Origin: CAVONB01 sp963697205
GTDB lineage: Bacteria > Pseudomonadota > Alphaproteobacteria > Rhizobiales > Hyphomicrobiaceae
Direction of reading: 5' to 3'
Assembly (NCBI GenBank): GCA_963697205.1
Contig: CAVONB010000012.1
Location: forward strand, 62,001 to 126,000
DNA: 64,000 nt
The notes beneath the pieces are model-generated. The model had not been told where the DNA came from. It saw only the letters and a program-made list of their open reading frames with translations, and did no database searches. Both the position numbers and the translations under genes were made by a program. Positions 16,931 to 24,961 of the stretch are shown here, piece after piece (position 1 is the first letter of the stretch; each line of letters begins with the position of its first letter).

Positions 16931-17758
16931 ATGCCTGGCACCAACACCGTCAGCATTGCCTTCATCGGCTTCGGCGAGGTGGGGCAGCGGTTCAGCTGCG
17001 ACCTGCAGGCCGCAGACTCTGTCCGCCTGTCCGCCTACGACCTCGTCTTTGATGATCCCGCTCGACGCGGTGAGCGGCTTGCGAAAGCACAAGCGCTGGG
17101 TGTTCGCGCTGCGCCGTCGGCGGCCGAGGCCGCCGCCGGCGCCGATTACGTGATCTCGGCCGTCACGGCCAGTGCGGCCGCTCAGGTCGCGCGCGCCGCG
17201 GCGGCCTACCTCGCGCCCCACCAGATCTTCCTCGACGTCAATTCCGCTTCGCCCGGCACCAAGAAGCGCGCCGCCACCGACGTCCAGGGCGCAGGTGCCC
17301 GCTACGTCGAAGGTGCAGTCATGGCGCCGGTCGCCGTGCCCGGCATCAAGGTGCCGATCCTCGCCGGTGGTCCCGCCGCTGACGTGGCTGCCGAGCAGCT
17401 GAACCGGCTCGGCATGAACCTCACCGCCGTCGCCACCGAGCATGGTCGTGCCTCCGCGATGAAGCTTTGTCGCAGCATCATTATCAAGGGCCTCGAAGCC
17501 TTGATTGTCGATTGCGCGGCCGCGTCGAAGTCCTGGAATGTCGACAAAGAGGTGTTCGCCAGTCTTGCCGCGACCTTCCCATCGATCAATTGGCCGGCCC
17601 AGGCCGACTACATGGCCGAGCGCATCGCGACGCATGGCTTGCGCCGGGCTGCCGAGATGCGCGAGGCGGCCGACATGTTGGCGGACATGGGGCGCGATCC
17701 TGGCCTCGCCCGCGCCGTCGCCGACGCGCAGGAACGCGGCGCCAAACCAAAACTGTGA
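16931..17758 (+). CDS. NAD(P)-binding beta-hydroxyacid dehydrogenase-like protein (DUF1932 family)
   Basis: A 275-residue oxidoreductase of the 6-phosphogluconate/3-hydroxyisobutyrate dehydrogenase superfamily. The Rossmann motif is IAFIGFGEVGQRF (residues 8-20), with the second strand ending in an Asp (SAYD). The C-terminal helical domain begins around GRASAMKLCRSIIIKGLEAL, where the Lys sits at the catalytic position, and matches the DUF1932 type. It follows the palindromic region and precedes the metal-dependent hydrolase and the 4-oxalomesaconate genes. It could oxidise a ring-cleavage semialdehyde or hydroxy acid to feed the PDC/oxalomesaconate route; that is inference. No LigC-type dehydrogenase is seen. 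Confidence 0.8.
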   Translation: MPGTNTVSIAFIGFGEVGQRFSCDLQAADSVRLSAYDLVFDDPARRGERLAKAQALGVRAAPSAAEAAAGADYVISAVTASAAAQVARAAAAYLAPHQIFLDVNSASPGTKKRAATDVQGAGARYVEGAVMAPVAVPGIKVPILAGGPAADVAAEQLNRLGMNLTAVATEHGRASAMKLCRSIIIKGLEALIVDCAAASKSWNVDKEVFASLAATFPSINWPAQADYMAERIATHGLRRAAEMREAADMLADMGRDPGLARAVADAQERGAKPKL

Positions 17759-17835
17759 GCTGACGGCAAGTGCACAAAGTCCAGCGCTGCGACTGCGCTG
17801 GGCCAAGCGAACAACAAATCAAGGGAGAATGAGGA

Positions 17836-18807
17836 ATGTCGATGACGAGGCGCGACGTGATGGCAGGCGCAGGTTTGGCCGTCTTGACCGCAACCGCCGG
17901 GCCGCTGGCCCAAGCTCAGACCGCGTCGCCCGAGCAGGGCGGCGGTGCGCGCCAGGCGCCGGGATTTTATCGCTACAAGGTTGGTGAGATTGAGGTCACC
18001 GCCATCAACGATGGCTATGCCGAGCGACCCTTGACGGGCTACGTCAAGAACGCGCCCGAGGCAGACGTTACGAAATTCATGCAGGACCTGCACCAGCCCG
18101 CCGGCAAGGTTCGCGTGCCGTACACGAGCCTCGTGCTCCGCAGCGGAGGAAAAACCATCCTACTCGACACGGGCAACGGCGATTCCGGCGCGCCGACGAC
18201 GGGAACCTGGATGGCGAACTTCAAGGCTGCGGGCTTTGATCCCGCCGCCGTTGACACGATCGTTCTAACACACCTCCATCCCGATCATATCAATGGCATG
18301 CGATTGAAGTCCGGTGCGGCAGTGTTTCCGCGCGCGGCGGTCAAGCTACCTGCCGCGGAATGGAACTTCTGGATGGACGACGCCAAGATGGCGGCGGTGC
18401 CAGAGGCGCGCCGCGGCGTCTTCAAGAATGTGCGTCGCGTACTTGCTCCGCTGGCCGCAACGGTCTCCAAGTTCGCCGACGGCGCCGAGGTCGTCCCGGG
18501 CGTCACCGCCGTTGCTGCATATGGGCACACGCCCGGACACACGACGTTCGCGATTGCGTCCGGCAATGCGCGTATGATGATGATGGCGGACGTTACCAAC
18601 CACACCAGCGTCTTTCTGCGCAATCCGGATTGGCATGTGCTGTTCGACATGGACCCGGAGATGGCGGCGAAAACCCGCCGTCGCATGGCCGACCTCGCCA
18701 TGACCGAAAGAATGCAGGTGGCCTTCTACCACGCGCCGTTCCCGGCGACGGGCTACCTCGAGAAGCATGGCAACGGCTACCGGCTCGAACCGGTACAATG
18801 GTCTTGA
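17836..18807 (+). CDS. Metallo-beta-lactamase-fold hydrolase, exported by a Tat-like signal
   Basis: A 323-residue MBL-fold protein. The N-terminus (MTRRDVMAGAGLAVLTATAG) has the twin-Arg pattern, so export of the folded, metal-loaded enzyme is likely. The zinc motif HLHPDH falls near residue 150, a further His lies in AYGHTPGHTTF, and MMMADVTNH supplies the bridging Asp and a His. Family members hydrolyse lactones, esters or thioesters. Placed between the DUF1932 dehydrogenase and the tautomerase, it could open a lactone of the pathway, but a periplasmic location would separate it from the cytoplasmic steps. Substrate unknown. Confidence 0.85.
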   Translation: MSMTRRDVMAGAGLAVLTATAGPLAQAQTASPEQGGGARQAPGFYRYKVGEIEVTAINDGYAERPLTGYVKNAPEADVTKFMQDLHQPAGKVRVPYTSLVLRSGGKTILLDTGNGDSGAPTTGTWMANFKAAGFDPAAVDTIVLTHLHPDHINGMRLKSGAAVFPRAAVKLPAAEWNFWMDDAKMAAVPEARRGVFKNVRRVLAPLAATVSKFADGAEVVPGVTAVAAYGHTPGHTTFAIASGNARMMMMADVTNHTSVFLRNPDWHVLFDMDPEMAAKTRRRMADLAMTERMQVAFYHAPFPATGYLEKHGNGYRLEPVQWS

Positions 18808-18883
18808 GCCGTTACCTCGAGGTCGAACGCCGTCGGCGTCGCCTCATTGTGTTGACATGACCCGCGCCTGTCGGAGAACCAGC

Positions 18884-19996
18884 ATGCAGACTGCAATCCG
18901 TTGCATGATGATGCGAGGCGGCTCCTCCAAAGGGGCCTATTTCCTCGCCGCCGACCTGCCGTCCGACCCAGCCGCGCGCGATCGCGTGCTGCTGGCCGCG
19001 ATGGGATCGCCCGATCCGCGTCAGGTCGACGGCATCGGCGGCGCTCATCCGCTGACGAGCAAGGTCGCGGTTGTGTCACGTGCCACCGATCCGGGCATCG
19101 ACATCGACTTCCTGTTCGCGCAGGTGGGCATCGACAAGCCGATGGTCGATACCACGCCCAACTGCGGCAACATCCTGTCAGGCGTCGGCCCGTTCGCCAT
19201 CGAGCGCGGCCTGATCGCTGCCAGTGACGGCGAGACGCGCGTCAAGGTCCGCACGGTCAACACCGGCACCATCGCCGAACTGCTGATCCACACGCCCGGT
19301 GGCCGCGTCGACTATCAGGGCGCAGCGCACATCGACGGCGTACCCGGTACGGCGGCGCCGATCGCGATCGACTTCCTGGATGCGGCGGGTTCGGTATGCG
19401 GCAGCCTGCTGCCGAGCGGTCACGCGGTCGACCGGATCTGCGGCGTGGACGTCACGCTGATTGACAACGGCATGCCCGTCATCGTGATGAAGGCGGCCGA
19501 CGTCGGCCGGACCGGCTACGAGCCCCGCGACCAGTTGAACGCCGACGCGGCGTTGAAGGCGCGCATCGAGGAGATCCGCCTCGCTGCCGGCCCGCTGATG
19601 AACCTCGGCGACGTCTCGAAGCGCGTCGTACCGAAGATCGCGCTCGTCGCGCCGCCCAATGCCGGTGGTCACATCACGACGCGGTCCTTCATTCCCCACG
19701 AGTGCCACGCCTCGATCGGCGTATTCGCGGCAGTCTCGGTCGCCACCGCAGCGGTCCTGCCGGGCTCGCCCGCCGCCGCCGTCGCCCGCATTCCCGATGG
19801 CCCGGTCAAGACGCTCTCGGTGGAGCACCCGACGGGCGAATTCTCCGTGCGTCTGCAGGTCGGCGGCACGCCGCAGGCGCCCGTCGTGGAGCGCGCCGGG
19901 CTCTTGCGCACCGCGCGCATGCTGTTCGACGGAATGGTCTTCGTGCCCGACAGCGCCGTGTCGGGGCGCGCGCATCATCACATGGCAGCCGAGTAG
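18884..19996 (+). CDS. galD: 4-oxalomesaconate tautomerase (GalD, PrpF family)
   Basis: A 370-residue PrpF-fold isomerase, most like GalD, which converts the keto and enol forms of 4-oxalomesaconate in the gallate/protocatechuate meta route. Visible signatures are MMMRGGSSKGAYFLAADLP at the N-terminus, DGIGGAHPLTSKVAVVS, and NCGNILSGVGPFAIERGL with the active-site Cys. The diaminopimelate-epimerase-like two-lobed length is right. It overlaps nothing and is followed within 14 bp by the hydratase. PrpF proteins of the methylcitrate cycle are close relatives, but the neighbours here are all oxalomesaconate enzymes, which favours GalD. Start at the ATG before QTAIRCMMMRGG. Confidence 0.85.
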   Translation: MQTAIRCMMMRGGSSKGAYFLAADLPSDPAARDRVLLAAMGSPDPRQVDGIGGAHPLTSKVAVVSRATDPGIDIDFLFAQVGIDKPMVDTTPNCGNILSGVGPFAIERGLIAASDGETRVKVRTVNTGTIAELLIHTPGGRVDYQGAAHIDGVPGTAAPIAIDFLDAAGSVCGSLLPSGHAVDRICGVDVTLIDNGMPVIVMKAADVGRTGYEPRDQLNADAALKARIEEIRLAAGPLMNLGDVSKRVVPKIALVAPPNAGGHITTRSFIPHECHASIGVFAAVSVATAAVLPGSPAAAVARIPDGPVKTLSVEHPTGEFSVRLQVGGTPQAPVVERAGLLRTARMLFDGMVFVPDSAVSGRAHHHMAAE

Positions 19997-20009
19997 GAAC
20001 AGCGCCGCA

Positions 20010-20735
20010 ATGTCGAACGCAAAAAAATCCGGTCTCGTCATCACCGCTCATCCCGGCGACTTCGTCTGGCGCGCGGGCGGAGCCATCGCGCTCCACGCCG
20101 CAAAAGGATGGCAGGTGAAGATCGTCTGCCTCTCCTATGGCGAGCGCGGCGAAAGCCAGTTCGCGTGGAAGACCGCGGGTGTGCGCATGGAGGACGTCAA
20201 GGCGCAGCGGCGAGAGGAGGCGCAGCGCGCCGCCGAGATGCTGGGGGCTCAGATCGAGTTCTTCGATGCCGGCGACTATCCCCTACGCGTCACGCCACAG
20301 ATGCTGGACCGCACCGTCGACATATACCGCGAGGTCAAGCCGGCGTTCGTGCTAACGCACGCCCTTGAGGATCCCTACAACTACGATCATCCCGTCGCCG
20401 CACACTTTGCCCAGGAGGCGCGCGTCATCGCCCAGGCCGCGGGCCACAAGCCCGATCCCGCGCGCGCCTACAGCGCACCGCCGGTGTTCCTGTTCGAGCC
20501 CCATCAGCCCGAGCAGTGCAACTTCAAGCCCGACGTCATCCTCAATATCGACGACGTCTGGGAGACCAAGCGCAAGGCGTTCGAGATTCTCGCCGCGCAA
20601 AAGCACTTGTGGGCCTACTATGAGCGCGTGGCCTTGAACCGTGGGATGCAGGGCGGCCGCAACTCCGGTCGCGCCATGACCTACGGCGAGGCCTACCAGC
20701 GCCTGTTCCCCGAAGCCCTGGAGGTGCTCGCATGA
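20010..20735 (+). CDS. galB: 4-oxalomesaconate hydratase (GalB, PIG-L/LmbE fold)
   Basis: A 241-residue PIG-L-fold protein resembling GalB, which hydrates 4-oxalomesaconate to 4-carboxy-4-hydroxy-2-oxoadipate. The canonical zinc motif HPDDE of sugar deacetylases reads HPGDF here, within TAHPGDFVWRAGGAIALH, and CLSYGERGES follows; both are features I associate with GalB rather than with deacetylases. The second His cluster, HALEDPYNYDHPVAAHFAQE, is present. It is immediately followed by the aldolase with a four-base stop/start overlap. The frame is open far upstream; the ATG at 20010 is chosen because the fold starts directly after it. The LigJ-type hydratase is unrelated and not seen. Confidence 0.83.
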   Translation: MSNAKKSGLVITAHPGDFVWRAGGAIALHAAKGWQVKIVCLSYGERGESQFAWKTAGVRMEDVKAQRREEAQRAAEMLGAQIEFFDAGDYPLRVTPQMLDRTVDIYREVKPAFVLTHALEDPYNYDHPVAAHFAQEARVIAQAAGHKPDPARAYSAPPVFLFEPHQPEQCNFKPDVILNIDDVWETKRKAFEILAAQKHLWAYYERVALNRGMQGGRNSGRAMTYGEAYQRLFPEALEVLA

Positions 20736-21424
20736 AGCCGGTCGTCGTTCGCATCATTTCGAGGCCCGATCTTGGCGTCGTCGAGGGACTGCGCGCTCAT
20801 GGCGTGGCGACCGTGCATGAGGCGATGGGCCGTGTCGGCCTGATGAAGACCTACATGCGCCCGATCTGGCCGGGCGCGCTGATCGCGGGCCCCGCCGTCA
20901 CAGTTCTCGCGCACCCCGGCGACAATTGGATGCTGCACGTCGGTATCGAGCAGGTGAAGCCCGGCGACGTTATGGTCGTCGCTGTTACAGCCGACAATAC
21001 CGACGGCATGTTCGGCGACCTGCTGGCGACGTCCTTGAAGGCGCGTGGCGGCGCAGGCCTCGTGATCGATGCCGGCTGCCGCGACGTGCGCGTGCTGACC
21101 GAGATGGGCTTTCCCGTCTGGTCGCGCGCCGTCTCCGCCAAGGGCACTGTCAAGGCGACATTGGGATCCGTCAACGTCCCCGTCGTGTGCGCGGGTACCG
21201 CGATCCATCCCGGCGATGTCATAGTCGCCGACGACGACGGCGTCGTCGTCGTGCCGCGGGCGGATGCCGCAGCCGTGCTCCAGGCTGCCGGCGCGCGCAC
21301 CGCCAACGAGGACGAGAAGCGCCAGCGACTCGCGTCCGGCGAACTCGGCCTCGACATGTACGCTATGCGCCCCGCGCTTGAGAAGGCGGGGCTGCGCTAC
21401 GTCGACCGCCCCGAGGACGTGTGA
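20732..21424 (+). CDS. galC: 4-hydroxy-4-methyl-2-oxoglutarate / 4-carboxy-4-hydroxy-2-oxoadipate aldolase (GalC/LigK, RraA fold)
   Basis: A 230-residue RraA-fold class II aldolase that cleaves 4-carboxy-4-hydroxy-2-oxoadipate to pyruvate and oxaloacetate, the last step of the route. It shows GRVGLMKTYMRPIWPG near the N-terminus, VVAVTADNTDGMFGDLLATS, and the metal/substrate segment GLVIDAGCRDVRVL with the conserved Arg-Asp pair. DDDGVVVVPRADAAAVL closes the fold. An ATGA overlap with galB and a GTGA overlap with the dioxygenase gene downstream imply tight co-translation. The symbol ligK is also used for this enzyme. Confidence 0.88.
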   Translation: MKPVVVRIISRPDLGVVEGLRAHGVATVHEAMGRVGLMKTYMRPIWPGALIAGPAVTVLAHPGDNWMLHVGIEQVKPGDVMVVAVTADNTDGMFGDLLATSLKARGGAGLVIDAGCRDVRVLTEMGFPVWSRAVSAKGTVKATLGSVNVPVVCAGTAIHPGDVIVADDDGVVVVPRADAAAVLQAAGARTANEDEKRQRLASGELGLDMYAMRPALEKAGLRYVDRPEDV

Positions 21425-22389
21425 GCATGACGCCCGAGCCGACGTTCGACGTCGCACACCTCGGCCACGTCGAGGTCTATACCGACAAGTTCGAGGAGAG
21501 CCTCGACTTCTTCACGCGCGTCTATGGCTTGACCGAAAGTGGCCGCGACGCCAACAGCGCCTATCTGCGGGCGTGGGACGACTACGAGTTCCATTCGCTC
21601 AAGCTGACGCGCCATCACACGACCGGCGTCGGACATATCGGCTATCGCGTGTCCTCGCCGAAGGCCCTGGAGCGTCGCGCCGCCGCCGTCGCCGCCGCGG
21701 GCTATGCTGCGACCTGGGTCGACGGCGATCCCGGCCACGGCCGGGCCTTGCGCGTCTCGGACCCCTTCGGCCACGTCTTCGAGCTATATTGGGACACCGT
21801 GACGTATCGCGCGCCGGCAGCCGAACGCCCCGCGCTCAAGAACATCGCCCAACGCTACCACGCGCGCGGCTGCTGCCCCCGCCGTCTTGACCACGTCAAC
21901 CTGCTGGCCGAAGACGTCGGCCGCATCCGCGATTTCATGACGACGTGCCTAGGCGCGCGGGTGACGGAGTTGATCCAGCTGGACAACGGCCGCATCGGCG
22001 GCTGCTGGTTCACGGTCAACAACAAGACTTATGACCTCGCATGTACCGAGGAGCACGGCGGCGGACACGGAAGATTGCATCACGTCACCTACGCGACCGA
22101 CCAGCGCGAGGACATCCTGCGGGCCGCCGACATCTTCCTGGAGAACGGCGTGCACATCGAGACCGGCCCGCACAAGCATGCGATCCAGGGCACGTTCTTT
22201 CTTTATGTCTGGGAGCCGGCCGGCAATCGCGTCGAGCTTGCCAACGCCGGTGCACGGCTGATCCTGCAGCCCGACTGGCAGCCCGTCGTGTGGACCGAGG
22301 CCGATCGCAGGAAAGGACAGGCGTGGGGTTTGAAGACGATCGAAACCTTCCACACCCACGGCACGCCGCCAATCCCGCGCCAACGCTGA
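21421..22389 (+). CDS. Class I (VOC-fold) extradiol ring-cleavage dioxygenase
   Basis: A 322-residue, two-module vicinal-oxygen-chelate protein like catechol 2,3-dioxygenases. The N-terminal module (VAHLGHVEVYTDKFEESLDF) is structural. The C-terminal module holds the Fe(II) ligands at the expected places: His in RRLDHVNLL, His in LHHVTYA and Glu in NRVELANAG. Such enzymes open catecholic rings next to the diol. Its substrate is not evident; protocatechuate 4,5-dioxygenase (LigAB) belongs to the unrelated class II family, so this is not LigAB. The GTG start overlaps the aldolase stop and has GAGG six bases upstream; an ATG at 21427 is the alternative. It converges on the SDR gene 12 bp away. 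Confidence 0.85.
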   Translation: MSMTPEPTFDVAHLGHVEVYTDKFEESLDFFTRVYGLTESGRDANSAYLRAWDDYEFHSLKLTRHHTTGVGHIGYRVSSPKALERRAAAVAAAGYAATWVDGDPGHGRALRVSDPFGHVFELYWDTVTYRAPAAERPALKNIAQRYHARGCCPRRLDHVNLLAEDVGRIRDFMTTCLGARVTELIQLDNGRIGGCWFTVNNKTYDLACTEEHGGGHGRLHHVTYATDQREDILRAADIFLENGVHIETGPHKHAIQGTFFLYVWEPAGNRVELANAGARLILQPDWQPVVWTEADRRKGQAWGLKTIETFHTHGTPPIPRQR

Positions 22390-22400
22390 GCCAGAGCCCG

Positions 22401-23165
22401 TCACGTATTCATGTAGGCGCCGCCGTTGCAATGAACGCTCTGGCCGGTGATGTAGGTGGCGCGCGGTCCGGCCAGGAAGCGGATGAGATCGGCCAGATCC
22501 TGCGGCCGTCCTTTTCGGCCTATCGGGATCTTCACCCCGTCCACCGCCGAGACCGCCGACGTCGAGCCGCTCGCGCGATCGGTATCGAAGGCGCCGACGA
22601 CCACAACGTTGGCGCGAATGCCGCGCGGGCCGAGCTCATGGGCGAGGCCGCGCACGAAGGCGGCCTGGCCCATCTTCGCCGCGCTGACATGCGCGCGCCC
22701 CGGCGCACCGGTGGTGGAGGCCAGCCCCCCGACGCCGATGATCGATCCCCCGCCGCGCTGTGTCATCGACGGCAGCACCGCCTTGACCAGATGGAAGAAG
22801 CCGACGATCGAGATCTCCAATGGCGCCCTGAAAGTTTCCAGGTCCATCTGCTCGATCGGCACGACGCCGCGCGAGGCCGCGTTGTGTACCAGGATGTCGA
22901 CCCCGCCGAACGCGCTCACCGCGGCAGCGACCATGGCCTCGACGGCGGCGGGATCGCACACGTCGGCGACGAACGGCATGGCCTTTCCACCGTCAGCGCG
23001 GATGCCGTCCGCCACAGCGGTGCACAACTCGCCCGACCGACGTGCGTTGATGACCACGGCGGTCCCCGCGCGTGCCAGTTCCTCGGCCGTCGCCCGGCCG
23101 ATGTTGCGCGCGCTGCCGGTCACGATGGCGACCTTGCCGGCGAGTTCTTTGTCGCTCGAAGTCAT
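22401..23165 (-). CDS. SDR-family protein with altered catalytic residues
   Basis: A 254-residue short-chain dehydrogenase/reductase fold. The cofactor motif is VTGSARNIG (TGxxxxG) and HNAAS replaces the usual NNAG; the C-terminus YITGQSVHCNGGAYMN is typical. The catalytic YxxxK reads HVSAAK, so the Tyr is His, and the position of the catalytic Ser is occupied by Gly in IGVGGLAS. This suggests either a non-redox or altered chemistry, or a binding role. It lies 36 bp downstream of the enoyl-CoA hydratase gene on the same strand and is probably co-transcribed. ATG start; the upstream region of the mRNA carries GAGGAG. Confidence 0.85.
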   Translation of the reverse strand: MTSSDKELAGKVAIVTGSARNIGRATAEELARAGTAVVINARRSGELCTAVADGIRADGGKAMPFVADVCDPAAVEAMVAAAVSAFGGVDILVHNAASRGVVPIEQMDLETFRAPLEISIVGFFHLVKAVLPSMTQRGGGSIIGVGGLASTTGAPGRAHVSAAKMGQAAFVRGLAHELGPRGIRANVVVVGAFDTDRASGSTSAVSAVDGVKIPIGRKGRPQDLADLIRFLAGPRATYITGQSVHCNGGAYMNT

Positions 23166-23201
23166 CGTCCAGATCTCCTCGCCGGCCTGCGCGCGGCCCG
23201 C

Positions 23202-24032
23202 TCAGCGCCCGCGGAACACCGGCGGGCGCTTGTTCAGGAATGCATCCATGCCTTCGCGGAAGTCCTCGCTCATATAGCACATGAGCAGCAGGTCGCGCCC
23301 GCCGCCGCGCGGCAGCGTCGGCCGCAGCCGCAACAGCGCCTCCTTCGTTGCCTGCAACGTCAGCGGTGCGTGTGTCGCGACCTGCCGCGCGATCTCCTCC
23401 GCGCGCGTCACGACGGCTTCGGGCGCGACCACCTCCGTCACCAGGCCGATCGCCAGAGCCTCGGTCGCATCGATCATGCGCGCCCGGAAGATCATTTCCT
23501 TCGCGCGCGCCGAGCCGACCAGATCGGCGATCCGGGCAAAATTGTTCATCGATAGGCAATTGCCCAGCGTACGCGCGACGGGAAAGCCGAACCGGCAGCT
23601 GGTCGCGGCGACACGCAGGTCGCAGCACGCTGCGATGCCCGCGCCCCCGCCCGCGCACGCGCCGCGAATGGCCGCGATCGTCGGCACCCGGCAGCGCTCC
23701 AGCGCGCCCAGCGTGCGCTCGATGCGCGCTTCGTAGGCCAGCGCATCCTCCTCCCGGTCGAACGTGCGGAACTGCGACATGTCCGTCCCCGCCGCGAACG
23801 CCTTGTCGCCGGCTCCGGTCAGGACAAGGGCGTGCAGGGAGCGATCGTCGTTGGCCTGGGCACAGATCTGCGCCATGCGCTCATACATCGCGAACGTCAT
23901 CGCGTTGCGCGCGTGCGGCCGATTGAAGGTCAGGGAGCCGACGCCGTCGCGCACCTCGTATAGGAGATCGTCGCCGGCCGTGGCCGCAAGGTCGGGATCG
24001 AAGGCCGGCGTTGCGGCGGGCGGCTCGGTCAT
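23202..24032 (-). CDS. Enoyl-CoA hydratase/isomerase family protein
   Basis: A 276-residue crotonase-fold enzyme acting on acyl-CoA thioesters. The first oxyanion-hole segment is RPHARNAMTFAMYERM, the second GACAGGGAGIAACCDLRVAAT, and the C-terminal helix (MSEDFREGMDAFLNKRPPVF) is typical of hydratases. The usual catalytic Glu pair is not obvious: the position after the oxyanion-hole glycines reads FPVARTLGNCLSM. The exact reaction is therefore open (hydratase, isomerase or lyase). It is divergent from the GntR regulator and followed by the SDR. The ATG at 24032 is preferred over in-frame Met codons up to 24077 because the extra residues look like untranslated leader. Confidence 0.85.
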   Translation of the reverse strand: MTEPPAATPAFDPDLAATAGDDLLYEVRDGVGSLTFNRPHARNAMTFAMYERMAQICAQANDDRSLHALVLTGAGDKAFAAGTDMSQFRTFDREEDALAYEARIERTLGALERCRVPTIAAIRGACAGGGAGIAACCDLRVAATSCRFGFPVARTLGNCLSMNNFARIADLVGSARAKEMIFRARMIDATEALAIGLVTEVVAPEAVVTRAEEIARQVATHAPLTLQATKEALLRLRPTLPRGGGRDLLLMCYMSEDFREGMDAFLNKRPPVFRGR

Positions 24033-24100
24033 GGGGCAGGGGCCTCGAGGTTGGAGGAGGGTGGGCATGCCGGCCAATCAGGCCATGCAGATTGTAGACA

Positions 24101-24127
24101 GTCAACGATCTGCGGAAATCAGTTGAC
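24101..24127. promoter_or_regulatory. Candidate GntR operator (inverted repeat)
   Basis: GTCAAC at 24101-24106 and GTTGAC at 24122-24127 form an inverted repeat with a 15-bp spacer, lying in the short divergent gap between the enoyl-CoA hydratase gene and the GntR gene. Autoregulation from this gap would be typical of the family. No binding data; the match is only six bases per arm. Confidence 0.35.
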
Positions 24128-24158
24128 ACTCTTTGCCCCGGCGGCCGAGACTTTGCCG

Positions 24159-24878
24159 ATGAGTGAATCCATGAGTGACGATGCACTGAAGGCGATCGCC
24201 TCGCGCCGTGCCCGCTCCCTGACGGCCATCGTCGAGAAGGAGTTGGAGCGCATGATCGTCGGCGGCGAACTGCGCTCGGGCGAGCGTCTGAACGAGCAGA
24301 TCCTGGCGCAGCGCTTCGGCGTGAGTCGCGGCCCGATCCGCGAGGCCATGCGCGCACTCGAGCAGGCCGGTCTGGTCTCGGCCCGGCTCAATCAGGGTTT
24401 CTTCGTGCGCCAGATCACGCCCGAGGAGATCGGCGAGATCTACGAGATGCGCGCCGTCGTCTACGGCTACGCCTGCGCGCGGCTCGCCGCCCACATCGAT
24501 CCCTCGCAGCTTGGCCAGTTGGCAGACGACGTCGCGCGCATGGATGCTGCGATCGTTGTCGGCGACGCCGGCGCCTATTACCGGCTCAATCTTGCCTTCC
24601 ACGATCGCATCATGGGCCTCGCCCGCCACGAGCGTGCGCGCCAGATCTACGAGTCGTTGATCAATCAGACCCACCTCACGCGCCAGCGCTCGCTGGTGTC
24701 GCCGGACCGCATGCGCGCCTCCAACGACGAGCACAAGGCCTTGCTTGCAGCCTTCGCGACCGGCGACGTGGCCGCTGCTCGCCGCCTGGGCGAGGAGCAC
24801 GGCATCGCCGGTCGCCGGCGGTGGCAGGCGACGCTGACCGACGAAGCGCAAACAACCGATTTTAGACGAAAAGCTTGA
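24159..24878 (+). CDS. GntR-family transcriptional regulator, FadR/FCD subfamily
   Basis: A 239-residue regulator. The N-terminal winged helix-turn-helix covers about residues 20-80 (IVGGELRSGERLNEQILAQR, then FGVSRGPIREAMRALEQAGL). The all-helical FCD ligand domain follows, with the metal/ligand His residues in LNLAFHDRIM and NDEHKALLAAF. FCD regulators commonly respond to organic acids. It is divergent from the hydratase/SDR pair and upstream of the TctCBA set, so it is a good candidate to control both. The start at 24159 is followed four codons later by a second ATG (24171); either is possible. Confidence 0.93.
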   Translation: MSESMSDDALKAIASRRARSLTAIVEKELERMIVGGELRSGERLNEQILAQRFGVSRGPIREAMRALEQAGLVSARLNQGFFVRQITPEEIGEIYEMRAVVYGYACARLAAHIDPSQLGQLADDVARMDAAIVVGDAGAYYRLNLAFHDRIMGLARHERARQIYESLINQTHLTRQRSLVSPDRMRASNDEHKALLAAFATGDVAAARRLGEEHGIAGRRRWQATLTDEAQTTDFRRKA

Positions 24879-24961
24879 AGAGCCGACGGCGCAATCCGCG
24901 TCCGGGCCATCCGGTCGTGGCGATCCGACCGGACCGAGTAATCTTGTAGGAGGAAACCGCG

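Noticed and set aside
21421..22389. The extradiol dioxygenase considered as LigAB or gallate dioxygenase
   Set aside because: It has the two-module VOC fold and a 2-His-1-Glu pattern of class I enzymes; LigAB and GalA belong to the unrelated class II family.
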